This document shows positions 13,720-22,689 of a DNA stretch of 36,467 nt, one piece after another. The position numbers and the translations under genes were made by a program. The notes beneath the pieces are model-generated. The model had not been told where the DNA came from, searched no databases, and was given only the letters and a program-made list of their open reading frames with translations. How positions within the stretch are numbered: the stretch's first letter is position 1; each line of letters begins with the position of its first letter. The DNA is from a virus: the IMG/VR virus record IMGVR_UViG_3300028883_000091, positions 1-36,467 of that record; one strand, given 5' to 3'.

Positions 13720-16110
13720 ATGGCACGTAGCAGGAAAATCAAGCTGCGTTTCCCGGTCAAAGGACTTGATAGGCGACTGTCGTTCGAACGGCAGCCGCCT
13801 TACTCGTCCCCTGACCTGAGTAACGTTCGGGTATCGGAGGTCTACGACGAACGCGAACGAGGCGGTTCCAGGCCCGGCACGGGCAAGGCAATCCTCACAC
13901 AGCTTGGCAGCGGCAACACTGTCAATTTGCTTGCCAGCGTGACATCTGCAGATTCATCCGGGTTCAGGCAGTTCGTTGAGAACTTCAACATCACACAGCT
14001 CTCGGGGAACGGTTGGGCGGCTGTCTCAAGCTACTCGTCAAACCTCCCTGGGATCTACGAGTCAGGCAGCGCTATTGTTGACGACGTCGAGAAAGCCGGC
14101 GCGATTCGTGACGCTCTCGACCCGGCGCTTGATAACACTCAGGCGTACACCGTCGAGGTTGACCTTGCGACATACGAAGGTCAGTACGGCGGGAAGTACT
14201 ACCTGTGGGCATGCGCCAACGACTCTTCACCGGACCCATACGACGAAGGGCTTGTGGCCGAACTGATCATGGACGATGAAACCGACGCCTATGAGGGCAC
14301 GCTCTACCACTACAAGAGCGGGAGCCTTGACGCGTCGTATGCATTCAGCTCCGGCGGCGGTAGCGGCAACGCGACTGCCGGGAAGTTCTGGTTCCTGATC
14401 AACGGCAGTTCAGTCAAGGTTTACTGGAACAGCACACAGCTCACGTCGCAGACGTTGACGCTGACCAGTCCCACAACGCACCGCCGCGTCGGGTTTGCCC
14501 TCGAATGCACAGTAGAAGGCGGGGCGTGTCTTGTGTCTTCGTTCAAGGCGCAGTACTACACCGACGACACACTGAACGAAACACAACGGACGATCCGCGT
14601 AGCGGCGAGCAACGGCACGTTGTACAAGGAAACAACAGAGGGGACGATGGAGGCCGTGTCGTCTAACCTCGACCTGAACAGCTCGCTTCGGATACGCACA
14701 GCCGAGTATCAGAACAAGCTCTACATCGCGGACAGAGGCGACGTCAGGGCGGACGGCACGGACGGGGTGATCTCGGGGTCGACCCTTGACGCCGCAAGCG
14801 TAGCCGACTGGTCTGCGATCAACCTGGATACCTACAACTATGCCGTTGTGATCACGAACGGAACCGGCGCTGTCACGGACGGAACCTACTACATAGACTC
14901 TATCGCCGCAGGAGAACTGACCTTGACCGCGGCCCCTGGCGACGGATCGTGTTCATTTCACATCGAACGGGCTCCGAAGATCTACGACCCGACAGCCGAC
15001 ACACTCACGCTTTGGCAGGCGTCAAGCGGGAACGGCCAAGTACCGACGGGCTGTGACAACATCGACCGGTACCGAGGCCGGATCGTCATGGCGAAGAACG
15101 ATGAGAACCTCTGGTACGTCAGCCGGCAGTTCGATCCGTTGGACTGGAACTACGGCGCCGACTCAACCGACTACGGTCGTGCGGTTGCCGGCAGTGCAGC
15201 GGAAGCGGGCGAAGTCGGCCAGAACATCAAAGCTATCATGCCGTACAACGACGACTACATGCTGTTCGGATGCGAATCGTCGATCTGGATACTCCGCGGC
15301 GACCCCGCCACCCCAAGCGCCACCCTAGGCCCTGTATCGCGCGCTGTGGGCTGTGTCGGCGGCGATGCATGGTGCACTACGGATCGCGGCGAAATCGTCT
15401 TCCTGGCCGATTCAGGGCTTTACGCGCTGGCCGCAGGAGGCGACGGGTTCCCGGCGCAGATCTCCGTCAGGCTCCCTAGAGAGTTGAAGGGCTTGAACAG
15501 CGACCTGTATCAAGTATCTCTGGCATACGACCGCCGCGACCAGGGCGTTCACATCTTCGTGTATCAGTCAGGCGTCACGCAAGGACACTGGTGGGTCGAC
15601 TGGAAGCGCGACGGCGCATACGGGATTTTCCCCGTGTCGCTGCCTGACGCACAGACCCCGTTCTGCACGCTACAGACGAGCAACGTCATTCAGGACTCAA
15701 CCCACGTCATGATGGGCTGTGAAGACGGCTACCTTCGTTTCTTCTCCGACTTCTTCAATACTGACGACGGCACAGAGATTGAGAGCTATGTCGACATCGG
15801 CCCGTTCGCCCTTGGCGACGGCGCCAGCCGTGAAGGCCGTATTCAGTCGATGCAGGCGACGCTCGGATACACGTCAGGCAGTGTGGATTGGAGCGTTCGT
15901 GTAGATCGCAGCGCAGAGGCCGCGTTCCTCTCGGAGACGTTCGACTCCGGGACGTGGGACAACACCGAAGGCGTGCAGCTTACAGACCGGCTCAAGCTCC
16001 GCGGCATGGCGTGCATCATCCGCCTCGACAACAGCGGCCTGACGCCGTGGAGCATGGAGGACATTTCGGCAATCCTTGAGAAACTTGCAGAACAGAGGCT
16101 GATTACCTGA
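13720..16110 (+). CDS. Tail nozzle/stabilisation protein (beta-propeller type)
   Basis: 796 residues from ATG 13720 (SD AGAGG at 13711-13715); the frame is open further upstream but without an SD. The N-terminus (KIKLRFPVKGLDRR, PPYSSPDLSNVRV) and the long region 440-690 (DRYRGRIVMAKNDENLWYVS, DYMLFGCESSIWILRGDP, DRGEIVFLADSGLYALAAG, YDRRDQGVHIFVY, HWWVDWKRDGAYGIF) show repeated propeller-blade strands, as in T7 gp12 and P22 gp10 tail-tube/nozzle proteins. Residues about 85-290 form a lectin-like beta-sandwich insertion (VEVDLATYEGQYGGKYYLWA..., KVYWNSTQLTSQTLTL). The stop overlaps the next start (TGATG). Confidence 0.8.
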   Translation: MARSRKIKLRFPVKGLDRRLSFERQPPYSSPDLSNVRVSEVYDERERGGSRPGTGKAILTQLGSGNTVNLLASVTSADSSGFRQFVENFNITQLSGNGWAAVSSYSSNLPGIYESGSAIVDDVEKAGAIRDALDPALDNTQAYTVEVDLATYEGQYGGKYYLWACANDSSPDPYDEGLVAELIMDDETDAYEGTLYHYKSGSLDASYAFSSGGGSGNATAGKFWFLINGSSVKVYWNSTQLTSQTLTLTSPTTHRRVGFALECTVEGGACLVSSFKAQYYTDDTLNETQRTIRVAASNGTLYKETTEGTMEAVSSNLDLNSSLRIRTAEYQNKLYIADRGDVRADGTDGVISGSTLDAASVADWSAINLDTYNYAVVITNGTGAVTDGTYYIDSIAAGELTLTAAPGDGSCSFHIERAPKIYDPTADTLTLWQASSGNGQVPTGCDNIDRYRGRIVMAKNDENLWYVSRQFDPLDWNYGADSTDYGRAVAGSAAEAGEVGQNIKAIMPYNDDYMLFGCESSIWILRGDPATPSATLGPVSRAVGCVGGDAWCTTDRGEIVFLADSGLYALAAGGDGFPAQISVRLPRELKGLNSDLYQVSLAYDRRDQGVHIFVYQSGVTQGHWWVDWKRDGAYGIFPVSLPDAQTPFCTLQTSNVIQDSTHVMMGCEDGYLRFFSDFFNTDDGTEIESYVDIGPFALGDGASREGRIQSMQATLGYTSGSVDWSVRVDRSAEAAFLSETFDSGTWDNTEGVQLTDRLKLRGMACIIRLDNSGLTPWSMEDISAILEKLAEQRLIT

Positions 16111-16421
16111 TGGCCAAGTACGGATATGTCCCGAAGCGGTTTACCTTGGCAGAGATGCAGATTGCGTTCCAGCAGTTGTACAAGATCCTGTCAACGCCGG
16201 GCATTGGCGATTTGCCAGACTTTACGCTGGCCGAACTCAACGCCAGGATCACAGACGCCAATGTAGACGCCGACGGCGACCCGCGAGTTCCAACCGCCCA
16301 CGCCTCGACTCACTTCCCGAACGGTTCTGACGATGTCGTCGGGTTGTTGGTTGTGGAAGATACGCTGAACGGCCTTATGGTCGATGACACAAGCAAAACA
16401 CTTTTGATGTGGAGTAAATAA
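16110..16421 (+). CDS. Small fibre-associated protein with HASTH motif
   Basis: 103 residues, starting inside the nozzle stop (TGATG). The motif HASTHFPNGSD (about 64-74) is the HAxTH..GGSD signature common near the base of phage tail fibres and baseplate-fibre junctions. The N-terminal 40 residues are helical. Together with the following gene it may be a fibre adaptor or the separated N-terminal part of a two-chain fibre. Confidence 0.75.
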   Translation: MAKYGYVPKRFTLAEMQIAFQQLYKILSTPGIGDLPDFTLAELNARITDANVDADGDPRVPTAHASTHFPNGSDDVVGLLVVEDTLNGLMVDDTSKTLLMWSK

Positions 16422-16423
16422 CC

Positions 16424-17821
16424 ATGGCAGTCACCGCCGACTATCTCTGTCAATACGTTGCCGGGAACCAGCTCAAGGCCGAACTTGAACTGATCACCGC
16501 CCTCGGCAGCGGGACAGACTCGCAGATACCGACCGCAGCAGCAGTGGAGACGGCCATCAGCGGATCTTCGCACAATCCCGTCACCATTGCAGCCGGCAGC
16601 GCAGCGGCGCTATCCTTGTCCACACAGGAACTGTCCATCGAAGCCGGGCTGAACGCAATCGCAGGGTTGGTGAAGACGGACGGCAACATCATTGTCGGCA
16701 ACGGGTCGACGTGGGTAGCGGAGTCCGGCGCGACCGCTCGCGCATCGCTTGGTCTTGGCAGTATAGCGACGCAGGCGGCGGGCAGCGTAAACATCGACGG
16801 CGGCGCAATTGACGGGACAACCATCGGCGCGGCAAGCGCGGCGGCGGGTACGTTCTCGGCATTGACAGATTCTGCGCTCACTTCAGGCCGTGTCACCTAC
16901 GCAACGACCGGCGGGTTGTTGGCCGATTCCGCAAATCTGACGTTTGACGGGACAACGCTCACGGCGCATACGCTGACAGTATCAACAGGCAAATTGACAA
17001 TGCCAGCGGCTGGCGAGATCGAGGCGGCTACAAGCCTGGAGCTAGATTCTCCGCTGGTCGGGATTGGTGGTACACCCTCTGAGAAGATGGAGATATTCAA
17101 TGACGCAAGCTGGCAGCTAGCCCTGACAAACACTGGTGTCGGTGGAGCAAAATGGTATGTCGGCTCTAGCAATAATGGCTGGTCCTCTGACGGTGGGAAG
17201 TTCATCATTTCGTACAATACCTTGTCCAGTAGCGCGGCACTGGCTATCGCCTCCGACGGCAACGTCGGCATCAACACAACCGGGCCAGACCGCAAGCTAG
17301 ACGTCCTCGACGCCAGCAACCCGCAGATTAGGTACACCCATACGGATGGCAGCGTATACGGCGAGATCCAGGCGGACAGCAGCGGTTACACAATATTTAC
17401 GACGACTGGAGCATTGTTCAACCTGAACGGGAATACGGTGCTTGGCGGAACGTCAATAGGAACGTCAGCAACTATGACGCTGGGGCTCAACACCGGCACG
17501 GCCCCCGGCTCCAGCCCTGCGGATATGTTCCAAATGTACTCGGCGGACCAAGCCGCCGGAAACGCCTGCCCGCATTTTCGCTGTGAAAACGGGAACGTCG
17601 TAAAGCTCTACCAGGAAACCGCACTGACGTCGCAACTGACGACCATAACTCACACCGCGCCCGGCACGTCGGATTACGCGATTCAGACTCTGACCAACTC
17701 AGGCGGTTATGCATTTGTGACGGCGGATGAAGGGCATACCGTCCTGGCAGTGATTGCAAACTTGCAGGCGCGAGTAGCGGAACTGGAAACTCGACTTCAG
17801 GCACACGGCCTGCTTGCTTAA
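16424..17821 (+). CDS. Tail fibre protein
   Basis: 465 residues, rich in Gly, Ala, Ser and Thr. SD GGAG lies at 16411-16414. Repetitive short-strand sequence (DGTTLTAHTLTVSTGKL) and two VGIxxTxPxxKLxx elements (VGIGGTPSEKMEIFND, about 212; VGINTTGPDRKLDVLD, about 284) are typical trimeric fibre shafts. The C-terminus (VLAVIANLQARVAELETRL) is a heptad coiled coil, as in fibres that trimerise or carry an intramolecular-chaperone-like end. It probably recognises the host surface. Confidence 0.85.
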   Translation: MAVTADYLCQYVAGNQLKAELELITALGSGTDSQIPTAAAVETAISGSSHNPVTIAAGSAAALSLSTQELSIEAGLNAIAGLVKTDGNIIVGNGSTWVAESGATARASLGLGSIATQAAGSVNIDGGAIDGTTIGAASAAAGTFSALTDSALTSGRVTYATTGGLLADSANLTFDGTTLTAHTLTVSTGKLTMPAAGEIEAATSLELDSPLVGIGGTPSEKMEIFNDASWQLALTNTGVGGAKWYVGSSNNGWSSDGGKFIISYNTLSSSAALAIASDGNVGINTTGPDRKLDVLDASNPQIRYTHTDGSVYGEIQADSSGYTIFTTTGALFNLNGNTVLGGTSIGTSATMTLGLNTGTAPGSSPADMFQMYSADQAAGNACPHFRCENGNVVKLYQETALTSQLTTITHTAPGTSDYAIQTLTNSGGYAFVTADEGHTVLAVIANLQARVAELETRLQAHGLLA

Positions 17822-17851
17822 ACCCCAAACCACAAAGGAACCCGAAGCAAC

Positions 17852-18325
17852 ATGAACGACGACAACAACGAGCTGACCTACGGCGACATCGAGCAGATGT
17901 ACTTGGCTCTGAAGAGCCCGCAGTTGGCAGCAGTCAGCCCAACCAAACACACCGTCAAGTTCTTCTACGCGTGCAACATCAACGCAAGGCGGATCTTGCC
18001 CTGCGTCCTGGCGGCAGACGAGCCGTTGAAGGAATACAGCGAGAAAGTCGCCAAGGTGCAACGCGAGACTGTTGGCGACGAACGCACCGCCGCAATCGCA
18101 GACCTCAACAAAGAGTACTCTGATGAACTGGATCAAAAGAACATTATCAGGGGGGAAAAGGTTGACGTCAAGCTCCACATGGTCGACTTTGAGACATTGC
18201 CCGAAGTCGAGTGGGGAGTCCTTGCTCCCCTCATGCCATTCGTCCGCAAACCAAGAGAGGATGAACCCAATGAAAAAGTTGGTGATTCTGGCAATTGTGA
18301 TGCTGGCAGTGTGCATGACGCTTAG
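17852..18325 (+). CDS. Hypothetical phage protein (157 aa)
   Basis: SD AAGGA lies about 12 nt upstream. A helical protein with a central charged coiled-coil-like stretch (EYSEKVAKVQRETVGDERTA, about 68-87) and no membrane segment. The layout recalls small DUF1617-like phage proteins, but that is only a weak impression. Its last 56 nt overlap the lipoprotein micro-gene at 18270-18350 in another frame. Confidence 0.65.
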   Translation: MNDDNNELTYGDIEQMYLALKSPQLAAVSPTKHTVKFFYACNINARRILPCVLAADEPLKEYSEKVAKVQRETVGDERTAAIADLNKEYSDELDQKNIIRGEKVDVKLHMVDFETLPEVEWGVLAPLMPFVRKPREDEPNEKVGDSGNCDAGSVHDA

Positions 18326-18350
18326 CGCGTGCAAGGCCCTGTTCTTGTAA
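18270..18350 (+). CDS. Micro-lipoprotein (26 aa), lysis-protein-like
   Basis: A 26-residue frame from ATG 18270, with GAGAGG (18255-18260) 9 nt upstream. An in-frame ATG at 18261 would lack an SD. It has basic MKK, a hydrophobic core (LVILAIVMLAVCMTL), lipobox LSAC and a six-residue mature part (CKALFL). This is the plan of a type-II signal peptide of entericidin, colicin-lysis or Rz1-type lipoproteins, which sit in the inner leaflet of the outer membrane and can cause leakage or lysis. It overlaps the preceding gene out of frame, but the upstream protein has no membrane anchor, so this is not a standard Rz/Rz1 pair. Confidence 0.7.
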   Translation: MKKLVILAIVMLAVCMTLSACKALFL

Positions 18351-18374
18351 CCCACAAAGCGTATCGACACACAT

Positions 18375-19091
18375 ATGAGCAAGGTCGTAACCATCGTAGG
18401 GCTTTACTTCGAAGAACTCCTTGTCCGGCGTCAGCCGTATGAGGGGTTTGTTCCTGAAGTACCCTTGGAGGGTGAGGTGTGGACAATGAACCACTACTAC
18501 GAGTTCTACCCGTGGTTACGGCCTTCGCGCATCATCCAGATCCATACAGACTACTCAGAGCTTCCACAGGCCGCGGAATCATACGAGGCATACGAGAAGT
18601 CGGGGGCAAAGGTGTTCGTGCGTCAGAAGCGCTTAAAAGGGCTCTCACCGGCATGCCAGCGTATTTACCCGGAATCGGTCATCCAGGATTGGCCAAGAGG
18701 CTACTTCGCAGGTGCAGCACATTACGCGTTGGCGTTGGCGTTTCACGAAGGGTATGAAGAAATTCACCTGCGCGGGATCAGGCTGCTCGATCCGGGTGAG
18801 TACGACTGTCAACTTCCGTCGCTCATGTACGGGATTGAGCGATGCGAAACGGCCGGGATCAAAGTCCATAGCCGGTATATGAGCTGGTGGAAGCGTCGCG
18901 TCGAGGCGTTGAACCCGAAGGTTGTCGCACGCCACTACGGCTGTGACGATGAGACGGTCAAAGAGATCGTGTCATGGCGCGATGTCGTTGAGCAGGTCCG
19001 CATCGAATACGGGACCAAGCAGTCTCGCAAGCGAATCCTGAGAGCAATCGAACGCGCAGTACAAAGCGCCAGGAGGGCGAACATTGGGTAA
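18375..19091 (+). CDS. Rossmann-like phage protein of unknown function
   Basis: 238 residues starting at ATG 18375, without a good SD. Segments VVTIVGLYFEEL (res 4-15), VWTMNHYYEFYP (35-46), RIIQIHTDYSE (52-62), YFAGAAHYALALAFHEGYEEIHLRGIR (115-141) and YDCQLPSLMYGIERCETAGIKV match the strand/helix order of a phage family loosely related to MAF/DUF115-like Rossmann proteins that often occur beside tail genes. The basic C-terminal helix region may bind nucleic acid or partners. It overlaps the LRR gene by 8 nt, suggesting a functional pair. Confidence 0.65.
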   Translation: MSKVVTIVGLYFEELLVRRQPYEGFVPEVPLEGEVWTMNHYYEFYPWLRPSRIIQIHTDYSELPQAAESYEAYEKSGAKVFVRQKRLKGLSPACQRIYPESVIQDWPRGYFAGAAHYALALAFHEGYEEIHLRGIRLLDPGEYDCQLPSLMYGIERCETAGIKVHSRYMSWWKRRVEALNPKVVARHYGCDDETVKEIVSWRDVVEQVRIEYGTKQSRKRILRAIERAVQSARRANIG

Positions 19092-20805
19092 GAGATTTGC
19101 ATACGTCGCGAAAGCCGTCCCTCCGGTAGAGCCTCCAGGTCCGGAACCGCCACCAGAGCCTCCCGGTGGTGGCGGCGGCGGCTACACCGATACCGCATAC
19201 GTCGCACGTTGCTACCACACGTCCAGCTACACGATCTCGGTTGAGACCGATGATCCGGTGATCGTGGTGGCCGGTACGCCCAGCAATTACGAAGTGTCAG
19301 GCTCTTCGACGTCGCACAGCATCAACGTGTCGAGCGGTTACAACGGGGTGTGGCTGTGCGTGACGAGCGGGAGCATCTCGATTGAGTCGCTGGCGATTAC
19401 GGACAGTCACGTTCGGGAGGTGGCAAACCTTGACGATCTTGACGATCTGGAGACGTTGGATCTTTCGGATAACGGCGAAATGACGTCGCTCGATGCAAGT
19501 GACTGCACTAGCCTGAGCGCTTTCCCGAGATTGACAAATTCAGATTCAGAATCACTAACGGTAGACCTGAGTGGCTGCACGGCCTTGACAAGCATTTCAC
19601 TATTGAGGCCAACATTCCGCACGTTGGACGTTTCGGGCTGTACGTCGCTAACGTACTTAGGTATCGCTATTGCGGATTTGCTAACGGCACTAAACGCGAG
19701 TGGGTGTACGGAAATGACGGAGTGCTTATTACTTAATACCGCACTCCAGACAGTTGACGTATCAGGCGGGACGTCGCTGGCAGACCTAAGAATCAGTAAC
19801 GCAGATTTATTGTCGACACTTGATATCTCAGAATGTATGGCGTTAGAAGATGTCGATATCTTTGGAGGGTCGCTATCAAGTTTTGATATTAGCAATCGCG
19901 CGGCTCTGACAAATCTTGAGTTGAAGAATTTGTATAGTATGACAAGCTTAAACATGTCTGGATGTACAGCGTTAACCGGCATTGATACCCAAGATCTGGA
20001 AGCATTGGAAACGGTCAACGCTTCTGGATGCACGTCGCTTGAAACGCTTACCCTATCCCTCAACGAAGCCCCGGCGCTGGTATCATTAGATGTCACTAAC
20101 TGCATTGCGCTGACGTCACTTTCGACTACATGGGTGGAAACAGTGACGTCAGTCACGGTTGCGGGATGCACAGCTCTTGAGACGATTGATCTGTTTAGGT
20201 CACACTCGCTGCCGTCAATAGACTTGAGCGACCAAGAGGATTCATTGACTACCTTAACGATTTCTGCGCGTTCGATGGAGTCATTAGACCTTACAGGCTT
20301 TGGCTTGTTAGAAGATGCAAGCATCGCTATTGGGTCATCAACTGCGCTGACGTTGACAAACTGTATAGCGTTGGCGTCCTTGACTCTGAACGGAGCTTCG
20401 GCATCATGGACAGCGCAGGCATTAGCGTCATTGACGGATTTGCGGATTGACGGTACGTGGACGGCACTGAACCTCAGCGCCCTGAACAGTAACGCAATGG
20501 AGCTGCGGTTGATCGACAATCTAGCGCTTACGTCAATCAATCTTGACGGATACGACATTACGCTGCTCTCGCTTTCTGCAAATACAAGCTTGTCATCTAT
20601 CTCAATTGCGAACTGTACGTCCTTGCTTGATGTGCAGGTCACCAACCCGAACAACTTGGACAATTCGGATCGCGGCGGAATACTTGTCGATCTCGACAAC
20701 GCCGGTCAGTCAAACGGCGATGCAGACGTTGGCGGCGCTGTTGATGCAGCAGGGCAAGCAGCAAAAACCTCCCTTGAAGGAAAGGGCTGGACAGTCTCAA
20801 CATAG
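19084..20805 (+). CDS. Leucine-rich-repeat virion or surface protein
   Basis: 573 residues from TTG 19084, supported by AGGAGG (19071-19076) 7 nt upstream and overlap with the previous stop. The N-terminus is followed by a Pro-rich linker and six glycines (about 12-33), then a beta-rich cap (34-115). Residues 118-515 hold about 16 to 17 degenerate LRR units of about 21 residues, with consensus LxxLDVSGCTSLTxL. The conserved Cys would stack as a ladder. A short Asn/Asp/Ala-rich C-terminal cap follows. Bacterial LRR proteins bind proteins or glycans. Here a fibre or receptor-binding role is inferred. The repeat region is AT-richer than neighbouring genes, suggesting acquisition or relaxed codon selection. 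Confidence 0.85.
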   Translation: MGKRFAYVAKAVPPVEPPGPEPPPEPPGGGGGGYTDTAYVARCYHTSSYTISVETDDPVIVVAGTPSNYEVSGSSTSHSINVSSGYNGVWLCVTSGSISIESLAITDSHVREVANLDDLDDLETLDLSDNGEMTSLDASDCTSLSAFPRLTNSDSESLTVDLSGCTALTSISLLRPTFRTLDVSGCTSLTYLGIAIADLLTALNASGCTEMTECLLLNTALQTVDVSGGTSLADLRISNADLLSTLDISECMALEDVDIFGGSLSSFDISNRAALTNLELKNLYSMTSLNMSGCTALTGIDTQDLEALETVNASGCTSLETLTLSLNEAPALVSLDVTNCIALTSLSTTWVETVTSVTVAGCTALETIDLFRSHSLPSIDLSDQEDSLTTLTISARSMESLDLTGFGLLEDASIAIGSSTALTLTNCIALASLTLNGASASWTAQALASLTDLRIDGTWTALNLSALNSNAMELRLIDNLALTSINLDGYDITLLSLSANTSLSSISIANCTSLLDVQVTNPNNLDNSDRGGILVDLDNAGQSNGDADVGGAVDAAGQAAKTSLEGKGWTVST

Positions 20806-20814
20806 GAGCACATC

Positions 20815-21414
20815 ATGCCAAGCAACTACAACATCATCCCCGGAAGCGGCAGGCGGTATGCCTATGCTCCCGGGACGTCGAGAAACTACTACCAGAACAT
20901 CGCCCGCGGACAGAACACTTCGTTCCAAGGCGGGCAGTACGGCTATTGGAATTACCTTGGGCCTGGACGCGATGCCCAGTTCGTCCCGTTCCAGCAGCAG
21001 CCGCGCCGCACCCCCATGTCGGTGTACAACCCTGCCGCGTATCAGCGCAATCAGCTCATACAGCAGCAACAGGCGGCCATGGACGAAGCGAAGCGCAAGA
21101 CCGAAGAGCGCTACGAAGAGGCCATGAAGAACCTGCAAGACGTTGGTCTTCAGGAAGGCAAGGACATTGATCAGCGGTTCGACTCGTCTCGGAGTGCGGT
21201 CAATCAGAGCCTTGTCAGCTCCGGTCTTGCGAACACGTCGGTACTCCCGACGATGCAGCAAGGGGTCGAGCGCGAACGCACGGCGTCACGCAATCGTCTT
21301 GCGACGATGCTTGCCCGTGAACGCAATCAACTGCTTGCAAGCCGTAACGACATCCCCCCGGATCTCAACCTTTACACACGGCTCCTCTATGGGGCTGGCG
21401 CAGGAGGAATCTAA
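20815..21414 (+). CDS. Internal virion or ejection-protein candidate (199 aa)
   Basis: TAGGAG precedes ATG 20815. The N-terminal 65 residues are rich in Tyr, Gly and Asn (low complexity). Residues 75-180 form a long Gln/Glu/Arg-rich amphipathic helix region (QQQQAAMDEAKRKTEERYEE...). It heads a three-gene set with the next two genes, like the small, middle and large ejected proteins of podoviruses. This assignment is positional. Confidence 0.7.
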   Translation: MPSNYNIIPGSGRRYAYAPGTSRNYYQNIARGQNTSFQGGQYGYWNYLGPGRDAQFVPFQQQPRRTPMSVYNPAAYQRNQLIQQQQAAMDEAKRKTEERYEEAMKNLQDVGLQEGKDIDQRFDSSRSAVNQSLVSSGLANTSVLPTMQQGVERERTASRNRLATMLARERNQLLASRNDIPPDLNLYTRLLYGAGAGGI

Positions 21415-21417
21415 CCC

Positions 21418-22689
21418 ATGGCATTCGACGTCTACCACAACCCATCAGCCGCGGCCTTGGGTGGCGTTGCCTTCCAAGGTGGTCGCGGCGAATATCAGAA
21501 GTACTTGCAGCAGCATCGGCTCCAGCAGCAGCAGCTTGCCTTGCGTCAACAGCAGATGCGGATCGGTCAACAGCAGTTTGCTCAGGAGATGCAGGAGCGC
21601 GGCCGGCAGCGTGAGTTCCAGACTGAACGCGACCGCCAGCTTCAGGAGTTTCAACTTGAAGAGCTGAACGAACGCCAGCGTATCGAGCAGCAGAACTTCG
21701 AGCACAAGTTCACATCTGCTCAAAAGCTTCGCATGCAGCAGATCCGCCAGGACATTGAGGAAGTCGAGCAGGACGACACGCTGACGCCTGAGCAGAAGAT
21801 GGTCACGAAACAGCGTCTCAAAAGCATGATTTACGGCATGGGCCAACTTCCCATACCGAAAGCGGAATCGCCGTATCCTGAAGGACAGGCCCCCGGCCAA
21901 AACTGGGTGGACCGATCCGGCGCCTTGATGACGCGCGACAGCAAGGGCGACGCAAAGATGCTGGTTCCCCCGCCGAAGCTGACCGATCTGTTCAAGCAGG
22001 CGACAGAGGCGTTGACGACAACTCGATACAACCCGGAAACAATGCAGACTGAAGAGGTCGCGCCGTCCTTTAAGGAGATCAGTGATCGTGTTGAGGAAAT
22101 GATGACCATGCATCGCAAGATGATGGGGCAGCTGGTAGAAGACCCGCGCAATGAATATGACGAAGCGTTGTCGGTGTTTGACGAAGAGCCGCAGTTCGAA
22201 GACGACGTTTTGACGGAAGAGACCGACGCGACGATTCGTCAAGGTCTCATTCCTGGACTGCCAGGCGGTCGCATCCCTGGCATGCCAGACGTTATCCAGG
22301 AGTTCCCGGAAGAAGAAGCGCGTAAGCTTCAACAAGGCAAGCCGGCGAATGGCGGGGATTGGGTTGGTCGTGTGTGGGATATGGATCAGACACGCGCCAA
22401 GCTTCGGTTCCGCGACATGAACGCCGCCGTCATTTCAAGGGCCATGGCACAGATGAATCAGCCAGGCGTCCCCAAGGCCGTTCGTGGCGATCTCCGCGAA
22501 GCGGTTCAAGAACTATTGAAGATCCTGAAAGCCGCTGATTACGAAGTTCCAGCCGAGAACCCACATCAATTTGTCTCTCGCAGCCTAAGCGAAGAAGGGG
22601 TCAAGAAACGCGAGCGTGCAGAAGAGTTGGCGTCGTACCTTGTCGACTTCATCAACAATCCACAACGGTTCGCCGGGGGGAGACAATAA
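21418..22689 (+). CDS. Gln-rich internal virion protein candidate (423 aa)
   Basis: SD AGGAGG overlaps the end of the previous gene. Residues 25-110 are a very Gln/Arg/Glu-rich continuous helix (LQQQQLALRQQQMRIGQQQF...), likely coiled coil. The middle has a Pro/Gly-rich loop (IPGLPGGRIPGMPD, about 276-289). No catalytic motif is seen. The stop overlaps the next start (TAATG). Together with its neighbours it is a candidate for a protein carried in the capsid and ejected to span the cell envelope. Confidence 0.75.
   Translation: MAFDVYHNPSAAALGGVAFQGGRGEYQKYLQQHRLQQQQLALRQQQMRIGQQQFAQEMQERGRQREFQTERDRQLQEFQLEELNERQRIEQQNFEHKFTSAQKLRMQQIRQDIEEVEQDDTLTPEQKMVTKQRLKSMIYGMGQLPIPKAESPYPEGQAPGQNWVDRSGALMTRDSKGDAKMLVPPPKLTDLFKQATEALTTTRYNPETMQTEEVAPSFKEISDRVEEMMTMHRKMMGQLVEDPRNEYDEALSVFDEEPQFEDDVLTEETDATIRQGLIPGLPGGRIPGMPDVIQEFPEEEARKLQQGKPANGGDWVGRVWDMDQTRAKLRFRDMNAAVISRAMAQMNQPGVPKAVRGDLREAVQELLKILKAADYEVPAENPHQFVSRSLSEEGVKKRERAEELASYLVDFINNPQRFAGGRQ

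Noticed and set aside
19407-20699. Long antisense open frame (430 aa) opposite the LRR gene
   Set aside because: It is a by-product of the repeated codon pattern of the LRR units, with Ser/Val-rich repetitive translation, no SD and no domain.
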